Assembly: GCA_009809945.1 (NCBI GenBank)
Contig: WTPW01000201.1
Location: 446,930-510,929 of the forward strand
From: Gigaspora margarita
Taxonomy: Eukaryota; Glomeromycota; Glomeromycetes; Diversisporales; Gigasporaceae
DNA length: 64,000 nucleotides
Direction of reading: 5' to 3'
In this document: in pieces, positions 45,409 to 56,260 of the stretch
Numbering within the stretch: the first letter of the stretch is position 1
How the letters are laid out: each line of letters opens with the position of its first letter
Made by a program: the position numbers and the translations under genes
Notes under the pieces: generated by a model
Told to the model about the DNA's origin: nothing
Database searches by the model: none
The model's input: the letters and a program-made list of their open reading frames with translations, nothing else

Positions 45409-46222
45409 CAGTGTTTAAAATTCAATGTTCTCATGGTTCTCAATGAACATTTGAATTTTTTTAAGAACATTGATATTTAGAAAAGGTTCTCTTATTTGAT
45501 GGTTCAAAGAGAACATTTATAAAATTATTATGTTCTAGATTTATTAATAAGAACAATAAATTATATAAAATGTTCATCAATTTGATAATGTAATTTGATC
45601 ATGACAAATTCTGCATAAATATATATATGTATATATATATGTATATATGTATATACATACTATGTATAGCATATATATTTAAAGTTTCACAATATAGATA
45701 ACAAATAAATATTAAGAAAATTATCTTTAAAGATTTTTAAAATAAAACATTCATTAATTGTACAAGAGTATTATTATTGTATAAACTTATACAGATAATT
45801 TGTGTCAAATGATATGCTAATACTAAGCAAGCAAAGCATTTGTTAGTATGAAATTTAAATAGTTAAATAACAAAGTAATTTGATTCTAATTTATCACATT
45901 AACCAATAGTAGCATCAGTAAAATATTATAGAAAGTCTTGTTTTATTATATGCAAATATGAAAAACACTTGAAATTTAACAAAATTATTAGAAATTGTAT
46001 TATGTTGAAAAAATATAAAGAATTATATACAAACTTTAAAAATTATTAATAGATAAGTATGAACTTAGTATATGAATTGTAAGTATAGAATATGAACATT
46101 TTTTAAAAATTAATATTCAATTTATTTAATATATAATGAACATTAAAAAGTTTTTGAGAACAATAAAAATTTAAATTATGTTCTTTTGAGAACATAACTT
46201 TAGATTTGAATTTTAAACACTG
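45409..46222. mobile_element. hAT MITE, 814 bp, exact 8-bp TSD
   Basis: CAGTGTTTAAAATTCAA and its inverse TTGAATTTTAAACACTG end the element, and GTTGAAAG flanks it exactly (45401-45408, 46223-46230). GAACATT / AATGTTC words are repeated at both subtermini (45430-45560 and 46090-46195). The interior is AT-rich with a TATATATG run at 45620-45660. No transposase frame. The end sequence and duplication length place it in hAT. Confidence 0.85.
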
Positions 46223-46362
46223 GTTGAAAGTACTCACTATATATTGTTTGAGATATAATTATATTTTAGTAGGCTTCATTTTTATTTGTTATCAGAAGAT
46301 ATTGACTTTAAAGCAAAACATAAATATGATACACATTTATATAATATTTTTATTATAAAATA

Positions 46363-46611
46363 TGGGGGTAGATCAATAGAAAAGGGACAAATAATTTTTA
46401 GTAAAATTTTTTTAATTTTTAAATTAAAATATCTTGACAACTATTTAACCAAATTTGCCAAAAAATTTTTTATTTTAATCTTGAAATTATATAGAATTAA
46501 AATAAAAAAAATTTATTAAATTATTAAGATATTTGTTAAGATATTTAAGCTTAAAATTAAGAAAACTTTTATTTAAAAAAAATTTGTCCCTTTTCTATTG
46601 ACTCACCCCCA
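46363..46611. mobile_element. TA-flanked MITE, TGGGGGTAGATCAATAG ends
   Basis: The ends TGGGGGTAGATCAATAGAAA and the inverse TGGGGGTGAGTCAATAGAAA are flanked by TA (46361-46362, 46612-46613). 249 bp, with arms pairing well inward (AAGGGACAAAT). The 77-codon ORF at 46286-46519 only reads through it. Confidence 0.75.
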
Positions 46612-46813
46612 TATGGCAATATATAAATATGTGTATTTACATATAATATTGAATAAAAATTTTATGCATGCATATATACTCATCTCATATATTTTAGATT
46701 GCAGTTTATTTTATTAAGTATTGTTATTATAAAACAATAAATATAATTCCAAATATATTTCTGAATTTGCATTATCTGTATTACCCACAAAAGTTACGGA
46801 CAGAGCAGTTAGT

Positions 46814-47120
46814 TAGTAGTATTTTTTTTTTTTTTTTTTTATAAATATATATTTATAGTACTAATATTTCTTTTTTCTTTTTTTTTAGAACTTAGAACGA
46901 ACATAGTATGACTGTAGTGCAATATTTAGAATAGACAGAGCATGAATATATGGTGTATATGATAGTATTCTTTTTTTTTTTTTTAGAGAAGTACTGACAT
47001 TTCTTTTTTTTTTAGAATGATCACAGTATGATTTTTAGTATGGAATATAGCACAATAGTAGAATGAACGTAGCATGATATTAGAATGAATATAGTATGAG
47101 AGTAAAATGTACGTAGCATC
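46814..47120. repeat. Degenerate AGAATGAACGTAGCATGA repeat with T tracts
   Basis: Long T runs (46825-46840, 46970-46985, 47003-47012) alternate with words like AGAACGAACATAGTATGA, AGAATGATCACAGTATGA and AGAATGAACGTAGCATGA, at least six degenerate copies. It lies just upstream of the gypsy LTR-like end. Confidence 0.55.
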
Positions 47121-47337
47121 ATGGACAAAGGTAGATCTACAAAATCAGGCACAGTAAACTTGTGACTAAAAGAAGTAAACGCTACCTATTTGAGGCTAAG
47201 TGCTTGTCTATCAGATAAAGTTGTCAGCTGAATAGAATAAACAAACAAATGCGAAACTCAAACATTTGAAGAACAAGTATGTGTAGAAAGAAAAGAGAAA
47301 ATCAGATATAATTATGAGAGGCTACAATATTAAATAT

Positions 47338-47687
47338 TGTAATAAGCAAAGCAAAGCATTGTATGATATAATTATTGTGATAAGCCCTACTTTAGAGTTA
47401 GTTCTTTACATTCTTCTTAGCTAATTACACTAGGCCCATGGGTTCTTTAAGGAAGTAAAAAGTTATAAAAACCTTACAATTTTACTGTTGTAAAAAGATA
47501 TCCTATGGGATTCCAATATTTCTTATATAATACATTGAATAAAATCCCTAATAAACCCTTTAATAAATCATTTAAATAATAAAAAACTATCAAATCACTA
47601 ATGGCATGCCTCTGATGAGTTGCCTAATTACCTAAATCCGTATATTTTCACGTATAAGTTATTGACCCTATGGTTCACCCCGTAACA
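47338..47687 (+). repeat. Probable 5' LTR of gypsy element 2
   Basis: A 350-bp segment from TGTAATAAGC to CCCGTAACA, with TATAAAA at 47464-47470 and several AATAAA words at 47530-47565, the expected order of promoter and poly(A) signal. It is followed after two bases by TGGTAGTGCC (47690-47699), which looks like a primer-binding site starting with TGG. No 3' LTR partner was found after the integrase, so the boundaries are inferred. Confidence 0.45.
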
Positions 47688-49328
47688 TTTGGTAGTGCCT
47701 GTAAGATTTCAACTTCATGAAATTTTTTATAACCCGTATTTTAAACTACAGTTAGTTCGTAATCTCATTAAAGGGAAAACAATTGATATAGTTATTAATA
47801 TAAATTGATCTAACCTTTTTGATTTCCTAAAATATTAAACAATCTATTTTTACTATCCAAATTTGTCTGTGATCATGTATCAACAGGTTATCATATTAAT
47901 AAACCTGATAACTGTATATCTAAAAATAAAAAAATATTAAATAAATATAGTGGAATTAGAACCACCTGAGAAAACATATATAAAAAGTATACAAGATACT
48001 TATATTTAGTTGATCACATAGCAGTAAAGCTGAGAAGAACCATGATACCCAGAACAAATAAACATATTGCATATATTAAATTTGGTATTTAATTATACTA
48101 CAATTACAGTAGCATAAGAACTAGAATAGAAATTTTGTATCTTTACTTGCCCTTGCTATAATCTTAATAAGTCTAATTAAACTTAAATCAATTTACAAAT
48201 GATATCAATTTAAACAAAATTAACTTATTTAAGAAATCTTTTTTCTAACATCAAAACACAAGTCTATTATTGGAAATATCTACTATCTATTAATTTCTAA
48301 ATAAGGTTTATACAACTTTTTTGCCAACAATTCTTGAAGAGGTTAAGTCACCTAAATTGACATAACAAGTCTGAAAGTTCTATAACAATATATCAGGTTA
48401 CATCACCTTGATCGATGTACTGTAAAAATAAACAGATAATAGAAAGAATACAGTAAATCTATCAACATATTAAATATCAAGCACATGGAAATACACCAAC
48501 AAATAAGTTATGAAAATTACATTGAGTAATTAAAAAGTTTGAAGAATAAAAGTAACAAACTTCATTATAGAAATTGATGCATAAACTCAAAAGACTAGGA
48601 ATAAAGTAACAAACTTCATTATAGAAATTGACACATAAACTCAAAAGACTAGGATAAATATAAAGGAATTATTTATTCCTTGCCTTTTGTTCTTACTAAC
48701 TAATAATTATATTCGAAGACCATATATAAATTATTGGTCTTTTGCCTGTTGTGATGCAATAGAACCCAAAGTATACCCTAAACTAAATTTGATCGAAACA
48801 CAAATCTTCTAAGTCCTACCTTATAGATATTTAAAATCTAGCTTCTTAGTAATAGGGTCATTTCCTTTATCTTTACAATAGGCCAACACTAAATATTTTA
48901 CCAATGGTCATTTCAACTAACGCTCAGTTAACTGGCATCATATCAGATAGAATTATTAGTTGCATTGATCCATGATTTCCTACTTATAGACCTGCAATTT
49001 AATACTGATTATTCCAGTAAAGTCAAAACTCAATCAGCCTCAAAATCTTGTAATACATAACACTGAATCGAGTCGTAACCTTGCATTTGAACCTACGAAT
49101 AAAGTTTTGTATTAGCCAAATAAACCTTTAAGAAATTATACTATAAGTAAAGGATACTTATCAAAAATTTGCTATTTGCTTCACAAAACCAAAAGTTTGA
49201 AGAATCCATATCAATTCTACACTCCTCTATTCAAAATCATCTTTTCTTGCTAAGCTTTATCTTGGTAATTTATTAATAGAAGTTTACTTATATATAAAAA
49301 AAAAAACTTTTACCTTTAAACTTCTAAA
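47688..49328. other. Long leader between LTR-like end and gag
   Basis: No ORF or domain. A 54-bp tandem duplication (AGTAACAAACTTCATTATAG) is at 48551-48655. A 1.6 kb leader is unusually long for a gypsy element, so other inserted DNA may be present. Confidence 0.4.
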
Positions 49329-50173
49329 ATGAATAATGAACAATTCCAACAATTTATAGAGTTGATGACCAAAGCAGTTAGTAAAGATGAATCTAAGTCC
49401 ATACTAAAAGAAAATAACTTAGTGAAAGTTAAATACCTTTATGGTACTGATGATAAAAACCCTTTTGAATAGTTTGATAATTTTGAAAGGGCAGCTGAAG
49501 CCAATAATTGGACTAAAAAATGAAAGTTAAAGATTGCTTTAGGATATTTAAAAGAAATGGCTGCTGAATAGTATAAGGAAAATAGAGAAAGCTTTGAATA
49601 TTGAAAAGTGAAAGATAAAAATAAAGAAGAACAGAATAAAAGTTTTTATCACTTATTTGTAGAACAATTTGCTTCTGAAGAATATCAACACCATTGGCAG
49701 ATTGAATTATATGAACTACATCAAAAGGAGGCAGAAAAAATAGATACCTATGCTACTAAATTCAAAAAATTAATTAGTAGAGTTAATGTGAACAATGGGT
49801 TTTCAGATGGTTATGTGTTAAGAATATTTTTAAATGGATTAAAAGGTAATAATACCACATTTGTAGCTGTAGCAGCTCCTAAAAATTTAAGTAAAGCAAT
49901 AGTAGCAGCAAGAAGAGTCGAAGCTGGTAATTATTATGGTCAGTGACTATCCAAACATGAAAATGTATAGCAGAGAGTGGGAAATGAGTTAAGTGATATA
50001 AAGAAAAGAATTGAAGGTTTAGCACTAAACTATGCAACCTTATCTGCCAAATTAAAGAATACAGAAAGTAATAGACCTCAAGAAAATATGTGTAGAAGAT
50101 ACAACCAAATAATTATAAGTGGAAAAAGAAAGGAGGAATTGAATGTAGAAAATGTGGAGAAAGGGGTCATATA
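49329..50173 (+). pseudogene. Gypsy element 2 gag
   Basis: Starts at ATG 49329 (MNNEQFQQFIELMTKAVSKD) and stays in one frame for over 240 codons through six stops. The domain reads KYLYGTDDKNPFE-stop-FDNF, then ALGYLKEMAAE-stop-YKEN, then EKIDTYATKFKKLI and FLNGLKGNN, the capsid pattern of retrotransposon Gag. Four stops (codons 48, 65, 81, 92) are at family Trp positions and two more (206, 214) at likely Trp and Gln. After a frame change the nucleocapsid zinc knuckle starts CRKCGERGHI at 50144, and there the hAT MITE 50174-50796 cuts it. The knuckle continues VRNCMSKK at 50804. Confidence 0.8.
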
Positions 50174-50796
50174 TAGAGATGTGCTTTATGCATTATGCAT
50201 GCTGCATTATGCAATACATAATGTTGCATAATGTAATGCAAGACTTGTAAAATTTAAAAATGCACATAGAGATTATTATATAATTTTGATCCAATTAAAA
50301 TTTATATAAATTGCTATTATTTAACAATATTGTGCTTTATATAACAATTAAAAAATTTACTTTTTTTAAATTAGAGCTTATAATTTATACATATTTCTTT
50401 TCAATTTGTCACAATAGTTTTTAGCAAACAAATTTCTTGATCCAACTTCTACTTCTATATATTGTAGTCTTCTGATTTTGCTATTTTATATTTAATAGCT
50501 AGCCTAATTAAAGCAAAAAGGAACCACTAGATAATAATGTTTTTTATACAGTAAGCTACTGCATTAGTAATACAACCTAACTTAACCATTTTCAAACTTT
50601 CTAATAATTAGGTCTTGCTGATTTCAATATTTGAAAGTATGCTAAATCGTTTATACTACTATTGTAGGTATTAGTATTATTCTTAATTAAAAAGTAATTA
50701 TATTATATAAAAATGCAGGAATGCATAATGCATCATGCTGTATAATGTTGCATTATGCAATACAAGAACAAAAATTTCTGCATTCGCACATCACTA
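50174..50796. mobile_element. hAT MITE inserted in the gag zinc knuckle
   Basis: The ends TAGAGATGTGC and the inverse TAGTGATGTGC are flanked by GTCATATA (50166-50173) and TTCATATA (50797-50804), seven of eight identical. Both subtermini contain TGCATTATGCA / TGCATAATGCA words. 623 bp, no ORF. The gag reading resumes exactly after the duplicated word. Confidence 0.75.
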
Positions 50797-50804
50797 TTCA
50801 TATA

Positions 50805-51300
50805 GTTAGAAATTGTATGTCAAAAAAAATCAAAATATCCATATAATAATCAAAGAAAAGAAAAATAAAATTTTATTCCAACAAAAAATATTAGTTTTTG
50901 TGAATTAGAAGACACTAATGATGAAGAAATATATATAGTAAATAATATTACCTCTATAAAAGCTACAAAATGACTAGCAAACTCTAAATGGAAGATAGAT
51001 TATGAAAAGTAGTTAAAGTACCTCAAGAAAAGAAAATAGAAGAACCAAATACAAATGATCCTATTATGATACAAAATCCACTTCTTTTAAAAAATCCAAA
51101 AAGAAAGCATGGGCCTTCTAAAATTGATTATTTAAAGCCCTATAATATGGCAGATGATATCTTATCTCTACCTACTAGTGCTACAGTAAGACAAATACTA
51201 CAATACCCAAATCAAAGAAGAAATTTGGCCAAGATATTAAAATGACCACCTATATCAAAAGAAACAAATTTTCTTAAAGAACATTTCTACACAACTGCTA
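50805..51300 (+). pseudogene. Gag C-terminus and gag-protease spacer
   Basis: After the MITE, VRNCMSKKIKIS... leads into a Glu/Asp-rich stretch (SFCELEDTNDEEIYIVNN at 50890-50950) and then VPQEKKIEEPNTNDPIMIQN and RKHGPSKIDYLKPYNMADDI, with stops and frame changes. The last part, near LTSATVRQILQYPNQRRNLA, matches the helix that precedes the protease in gypsy polyproteins. Confidence 0.55.
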
Positions 51301-51302
51301 CC

Positions 51303-51660
51303 TGGTGCTAGATCAAGATTAGAAATAATCCAGTATTGGCCGTATTAGACTCAGGTGCTGCAGTTAGTATAATATTCAAACAATTATTGGATAAACTTGG
51401 TTTGAAAATAGATGATAAATCTATTACAACAGTAGTAATGGCTACTGGAGCAAAGGCTAAAACATTAGGAAAAATTAAAGATATTAGATTAATAATTAGA
51501 GATATTGTAGTGCCTACTCTCTACATGTAATAGAATCAACAGATGATACATTATTACTAGGGACTAACTGGTTTCAGAAAACAAAGACCAGGATTTATTT
51601 TGATGAACAAAAATTATACTTATAATATGCTAATAGATTAGCAGAAGTTCCAATCTCTAA
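51303..51660 (+). pseudogene. Gypsy element 2 aspartic protease
   Basis: AVLDSGAAVSIIFKQLLDKL keeps the Asp-Ser-Gly catalytic triad, then TTVVMATGAKAKTLGKIKDI and, after a frame change, DDTLLLGTNWFQKTK. 64 codons are open at 51336-51530. It would have matured Gag and Pol. This is the best preserved protease in the window, but it is disconnected from its neighbours by a frameshift at about 51525. Confidence 0.75.
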
Positions 51661-52272
51661 TAGTAGTATAGAAAGTCTTACTCCTTACAAAGATGTTGAT
51701 ATTTATAGTGAAGATAGTGATACTTTTGATGAATTTGACTATGAGAAAGAAGAACTTGAAGAATTAGAAGAAGAAAATATCAACAGTTGACTCATAAATG
51801 GAGCAGAAAATTCTACACTATACCTTACTAATATTGAAGAAGTTCCTACAAAAAAAGAAGATGAAGAAGAAAAAAACAAGTTCCTAGAAAAAGAAATCCA
51901 AGAAATGGTCAACAATGATGAAATGACTCCGCAACAACAGTTAGAGGTCCAAGCATTTCTACTTATAGAAATAGAAATGTTTGTCCAAGGTCTTGAAGAT
52001 TTAGGAGCACTAATGAATAACCCAAAGTATCAATACAAGTGATGCTATTCCAATTAAACAAGAGTATTATAGAGCAGCTTATGAAAAAAATAACTTTATA
52101 AGAAAATAAATAGATAGATTAAAACAACAGGGACTTATTATAGAAATAAACAGTTCTTGGGCATCTCCAGTAGTAATTGTACCAAAGAAAAATAAAAAAT
52201 TATGCTTCTGTAGAGACTACTGAAAACTTAATTCAGTGACTAAAAAAGACACTTATCCACTTCCAAATATTA
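51661..52272 (+). pseudogene. Gypsy element 2 protease-RT linker and RT fingers
   Basis: An acidic linker (EDSDTFDEFDYEKEELEELEE type, 51710-51780) is followed by QQLEVQAFLLIEIEMFVQGL and then RT fingers: IDRLKQQGLIIEINSSWASP, VVIVPKKNKKLCFCRDY-stop-KLNSVTKK and YPLPNIT. TGA replaces an Arg or Trp codon in RDY-stop-KL. The reading is cut at 52273 by a TA-flanked MITE. Confidence 0.7.
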
Positions 52273-52831
52273 CCATATATTGCCGAAAATAAGCTACCTC
52301 CGAAAATAAGCTACCCCCCCTCTTTTGGTCAAGAAACGTAAAAACGTCTTTGACCCGAAAATAAGCTACCCCACGATCGACGAAAGTTGCTACATAGTAA
52401 AGTCCAAATTTTACTAAGCAAATCGATTAAAGTAGCTTAAGTAAACTTATTCAGAAGATCAAAATACATATACTCTGAAATTTTCAACGAAATTGAAGAA
52501 GTTTTTATTAATTAGATTTTAATTTTTACGTTCAACGAAGAGATTATAATTTTATTAGCAAAATATATTCGTTGAACGTAAAAATTAAAAGTCAAATAAT
52601 GAAAAGTACTCCAATTCTGATGAAAATTTCAGGATAGATGTAGATTAGTCTAGTCTTCCAAATATGTTTGCTTAAGCGCTAATAACAGATTTACATAGTA
52701 GAATTTAGACTTTACTATGTAACAACTATTGGCGATTGACCAAAAAACGCTTTTATCTGAAAATAAGCTACACCGGATTTTTTGCGTCCAAAATCGTCCA
52801 AAAAAGGTAGCTTATTTTCGGACACATACGG
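52273..52831. mobile_element. TA-flanked palindromic MITE in the RT gene
   Basis: The ends CCATATATTGCCGAAAATAA and the inverse CCGTATGTGTCCGAAAATAA continue into GCTACC and are flanked by TA (52271-52272, 52832-52833). Inside: TACATAGTAAAGTCCAAA arms, the TTAAGTAAACTTATTCAGAAG motif and its inverse (52438, 52655), and a central CGTTCAACGAA / TTCGTTGAACG hairpin. It interrupts gypsy RT between YPLPNIT and the DLLDTFGN segment. Confidence 0.75.
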
Positions 52832-52833
52832 TA

Positions 52834-52944
52834 CTGATCTCCTGGATACATTTGGAAATGCTAAATAGTTTTTTATCCTTGATTTGATGAGTGGATATTG
52901 GCAAGTTGGAGTAAATGAAGCAGATATAGAAAAAACTACCTTTA
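52834..52944 (+). pseudogene. Gypsy element 2 RT, palm fragment
   Basis: LLDTFGNAK-stop-FFILDL and MSGYWQVGVNEADIEKTTF, the palm segment with the first catalytic Asp in ILDLMSGY. TAG is at a family Trp. Cut at 52945 by the second TA-flanked element. Confidence 0.7.
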
Positions 52945-53492
52945 CAGTCAGACCTCTCTATTGTCACACCCCATATAGTCACACCTCTATATAAGCACCC
53001 AATATTGTGCAATAGACTTAAATATAGTAAAAAAACCTTCTTATAGTCACAAATCACCTATAATTATTATCACAAAAAAATTTTGATTTTTTTATCAATT
53101 TTATTATAAAAACCCTCTTTATAGTCAACAATTTTGACCACATATAGATTAAAAAAATCTGATTGGCCGATATTCATATTTATGTTTATTTAAAATATTC
53201 TATTAAAAATTCTTAAAGGTTTGACAGCAAATAACTTTTGATGCAGCAGTCCGATTTAAATAAAACAACTACCAAAATGTTCATCTCGATGAGATGATTT
53301 TAATAAGCTCAAGATCGTTAAAATCCAATCACAGGCTCCTGTGATCGTTAAGGATTTGTGTCACTTTACATGTTTAAGAATTGATTAAATTTAAATATCT
53401 AGGCAAAAAATCCTTAATGATCTTAGCATTTTGTAACTAGATTTGACAATTTTATACTCTTTATAAACACTCTGGTGGTCTTTTATCCAAAT

Positions 53493-55474
53493 AGGACCCC
53501 AGGCATCTCTCATAGAGGTCATAACTGATCTGCATGAATTTAGGTGTTTTTGCTACTCCTAAAATCAAGTAAATTTGCTAAATGTTAGATTATTACATAT
53601 AAATTTTATAGTAATTTGCTAAAAACTAAATTATCACATCTATTTTTATAAATCAAAATAATATATATATTTTTGATTGCCGAACAAATTTTCTTAGAGC
53701 ACTTTGTTAGAATCAATTAGTAAAATTTTGAGAATAATAGAATTCTTTGTATTTTTATTAATAAAATTATATAAATTATTATTTTTCACAAAATTTACTA
53801 AATGATTCTAACATTGTGCTTTAATAAACTTGTTCAGTATATAAAAATACATTATTCTGGTATATTTAATTTTATATTTCTTGAAAATTTAAGAAAAGAT
53901 GCTTAATTTTAGATTTTTGATCAAAAAATCCAAACTTAAGCATCTTCTCTTAAGTTTTCAAGAAATATAAAAGTAAATATGCAAAATAATGTATTTTTAT
54001 GTGCTGAACAAGTTTTCTTAGAGCACAATNNNNNNNNNNNNNNNNNNNNNNNNNNNNNNNNNNNNNNNNNNNNNNNNNNNNNNNNNNNNNNNNNNNNNNN
54101 NNNNNNNNNNNNNNNNNNNNNNNNNNNNNNNNNNNNNNNNNNNNNNNNNNNNNNNNNNNNNNNNNNNNNNNNNNNNNNNNNNNNNNNNNNNNNNNNNNNN
54201 NNNNNNNNNNNNNNNNNNNNNNNNNNNNNNNNNNNNNNNNNNNNNNNNNNNNNNNNNNNNNNNNNNNNNNNNNNNNNNNNNNNNNNNNNNNNNNNNNNNN
54301 NNNNNNNNNNNNNNNNNNNNNNNNNNNNNNNNNNNNNNNNNNNNNNNNNNNNNNNNNNNNNNNNNNNNNNNNNNNNNNNNNNNNNNNNNNNNNNNNNNNN
54401 NNNNNNNNNNNNNNNNNNNNNNNNNNNNNNNNNNNNNNNNNNNNNNNNNNNNNNNNNNNNNNNNNNNNNNNNNNNNNNNNNNNNNNNNNNNNNNNNNNNN
54501 NNNNNNNNNNNNNNNNNNNNNNNNNNNNNNNNNNNNNNNNNNNNNNNNNNNAAAATTAAGCATCTTCTCTTAAATTTTCAAGAAATATAAAAGTAAATAT
54601 GCTGGAATAATGTATTTTTATGTGCTGAACAAGTTTTCTTAGAGCACAATGTTAGAATCAATTGGTAAAATTTTGTGAATTATAATATTTTATATAATTT
54701 TATTAATAAAAATACTAAAAAATTCTAAGATTCACAAAATTTACTAACTGATTCTAACATTGTGCTCCAAGAAAACTTGTTTAGCACATAAAAATACATT
54801 ATTCCAGTATATTTGCTTTTATATTTCTTGAATATTTAAGAGAAGATACTTAATTTTGGATTTTTTGATCAAAAAATCCCAAATTAAGTATCTTCTCTTA
54901 AATTTTCAAGAATATAAAAGTAAATATACTGGAATAATGTATTTTTATGTGCTAAACAAGTTTTCTTAAAGCACAATGTTAGAATCAATTAGTAAAATTT
55001 TGTGAATTATAATATTTTATATAATTCTATTAATAAAAATACTAAAAAATTCTATGATTCACAAAATTTTACTAATTGATTCTAAAAAAGTACTCTAAGA
55101 AAACTTGTTCAGCACATAAAATACAATATTTCAGCATATTTACTTTTATATTTCTTGAAAATTTAAGAGAAGATGCTTAATTTTGGATTTTTTGATCAAA
55201 TAAATTCAAAATTAAGCATCTTAAATTTTTAAAAATTAAAGTAGTACAAAAAAATGAGATAGCTTATTTTTGGGTATAATTCTTGCAAAATGTAGGTAAT
55301 TTGCTAAAAATAAAATATAACATGCATAAAGTTGCTGTAATTTGCCAAAATGCTTTATATAATCTTTTTTAAAATTAATCTTAATTTGCTAAAACTTAAA
55401 TTTGGACCTCAGACCAAATTTTCAGCAATTTGCTAAAAAAAAATATGACATATATCAGAGATGTCTGGGGTCCT
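53493..55474. mobile_element. AGGACC-end element with internal hairpin array
   Basis: AGGACCCCAGGCATCTCTCA at the left and the inverse AGGACCCCAGACATCTCTGA at the right, with an exact 8-bp duplication ATCCAAAT (53485-53492, 55475-55482). The host MITE's other copy shows the word once. The interior is a tandem series of X-type and Y-type hairpins like the array at 23408-26760, joined by CTGAACAAGTTTTCTTAGAGCACAAT. It contains the assembly gap. A truncated copy is at 34838-35445. Confidence 0.8.
54030..54551. other. Assembly gap (522 N)
   Basis: The gap lies in the hairpin repeats of the AGGACC element, with similar sequence on both sides, so the true number of hairpin units is unknown. ORFs reading across it are artefacts. 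Confidence 0.95.
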
Positions 55475-55651
55475 ATCCAAATTGGGCCACTGGATCAAAA
55501 GTTATTCACTATCAAATATTTTAAAATTTTTAATAGCATTTCAAATATGTGCAAATATATTACTTATTGACCTTTGGTCATGTACTATGACAAAGTATTT
55601 TATTTATAGTCACACCTTTATACAATCACCAAAATAGGTTGCGACCAACTT

Positions 55652-56260
55652 GTGATTATAGAGAGGTCTGACTGTATTACAAAATATGGTACTTATATCT
55701 TTAAAGTAATGCCATTTGGACTCTGTAATGCTCCAGGAACATTTCAAAGACTTATGGATAAAATACTTGGGGAGAGTAATGGAACCTTTGCTGTTGTATA
55801 TCTAGACAATATTAATATATATTCTAGTTCATTTGAAGAACATCTAGAACATCTAAAAATTATTTTTGATAAGTTGAAGAGAACCGAATTGAAATTAAAT
55901 CCTGAAAAGTATTTCTTTTTTAGATCTGAAATAAATTATCTAGGACATGTAATAAATAAGGAAAGGGTAAAACCTAATGAATCTAAGGTTGAAAAAGTAA
56001 AGAATTTTCCAGTGCCCCAAAATCTTTGACAACTAAGAGGATTCATTGGATTATTATTATACTATCAACAGTTTATTAAAGGATTTGCAATAATAGCTTG
56101 ACCTCTACATAAATTATTAGAAAAAGATATTTCTTATAAGTGGACTAAAGATCAACAAAATGCATTTGAACATTAAAAAGACATCTTATGAAGGCACCTA
56201 TTTTAAGGTATCCAGATTTTAAAAAAATGATTTATCTATATACTAATACTTCTGCTGTAG
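55652..56260 (+). pseudogene. Gypsy element 2 RT, catalytic half
   Basis: ITKYGTYIFKVMPFGLCNAP and GTFQRLMDKIL (block B), VVYLDNINIYSSSFEEHLEH (catalytic block) and LRGFIGLLLYYQQFIKGFA with LLEKDISYKWTKDQQNAFEH (thumb to connection). The YxDD box reads YLDN, losing the second Asp. The first seven codons of the long open piece (from 55652) come from the MITE end. TGA codons break it after VPQNL and at IA-stop-PL, and one base is lost near 56175. Confidence 0.8.

Larger units (their letters stand above)
52945..55674. mobile_element. TA-flanked MITE (pogo-like ends), copy 2, interrupted
   Basis: CAGTCAGACCTCTCTATTGT at the left and the inverse GAGAGGTCTGACTG at the right, with TA at 52943-52944 and 55675-55676. 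It matches 4705-5434 throughout, but carries an AGGACC element at 53493-55474. Without it the length is about 740 bp. Confidence 0.8.

Noticed and set aside
46286..46519. 77-codon + strand ORF
   Set aside because: Most of it is the TA-flanked MITE at 46363-46611 read through.
37050..50000. Alternative genetic code with TGA and TAG read as Trp
   Set aside because: Many TGG codons are kept in the same frames, both TAG and TGA occur at Trp sites, frameshifts and catalytic losses accompany them, and Gln codons are hit too. Mutation explains all of it; no known nuclear code reads both as Trp.
53979..54590. Long ORFs on both strands
   Set aside because: They are runs of undetermined residues across the assembly gap.
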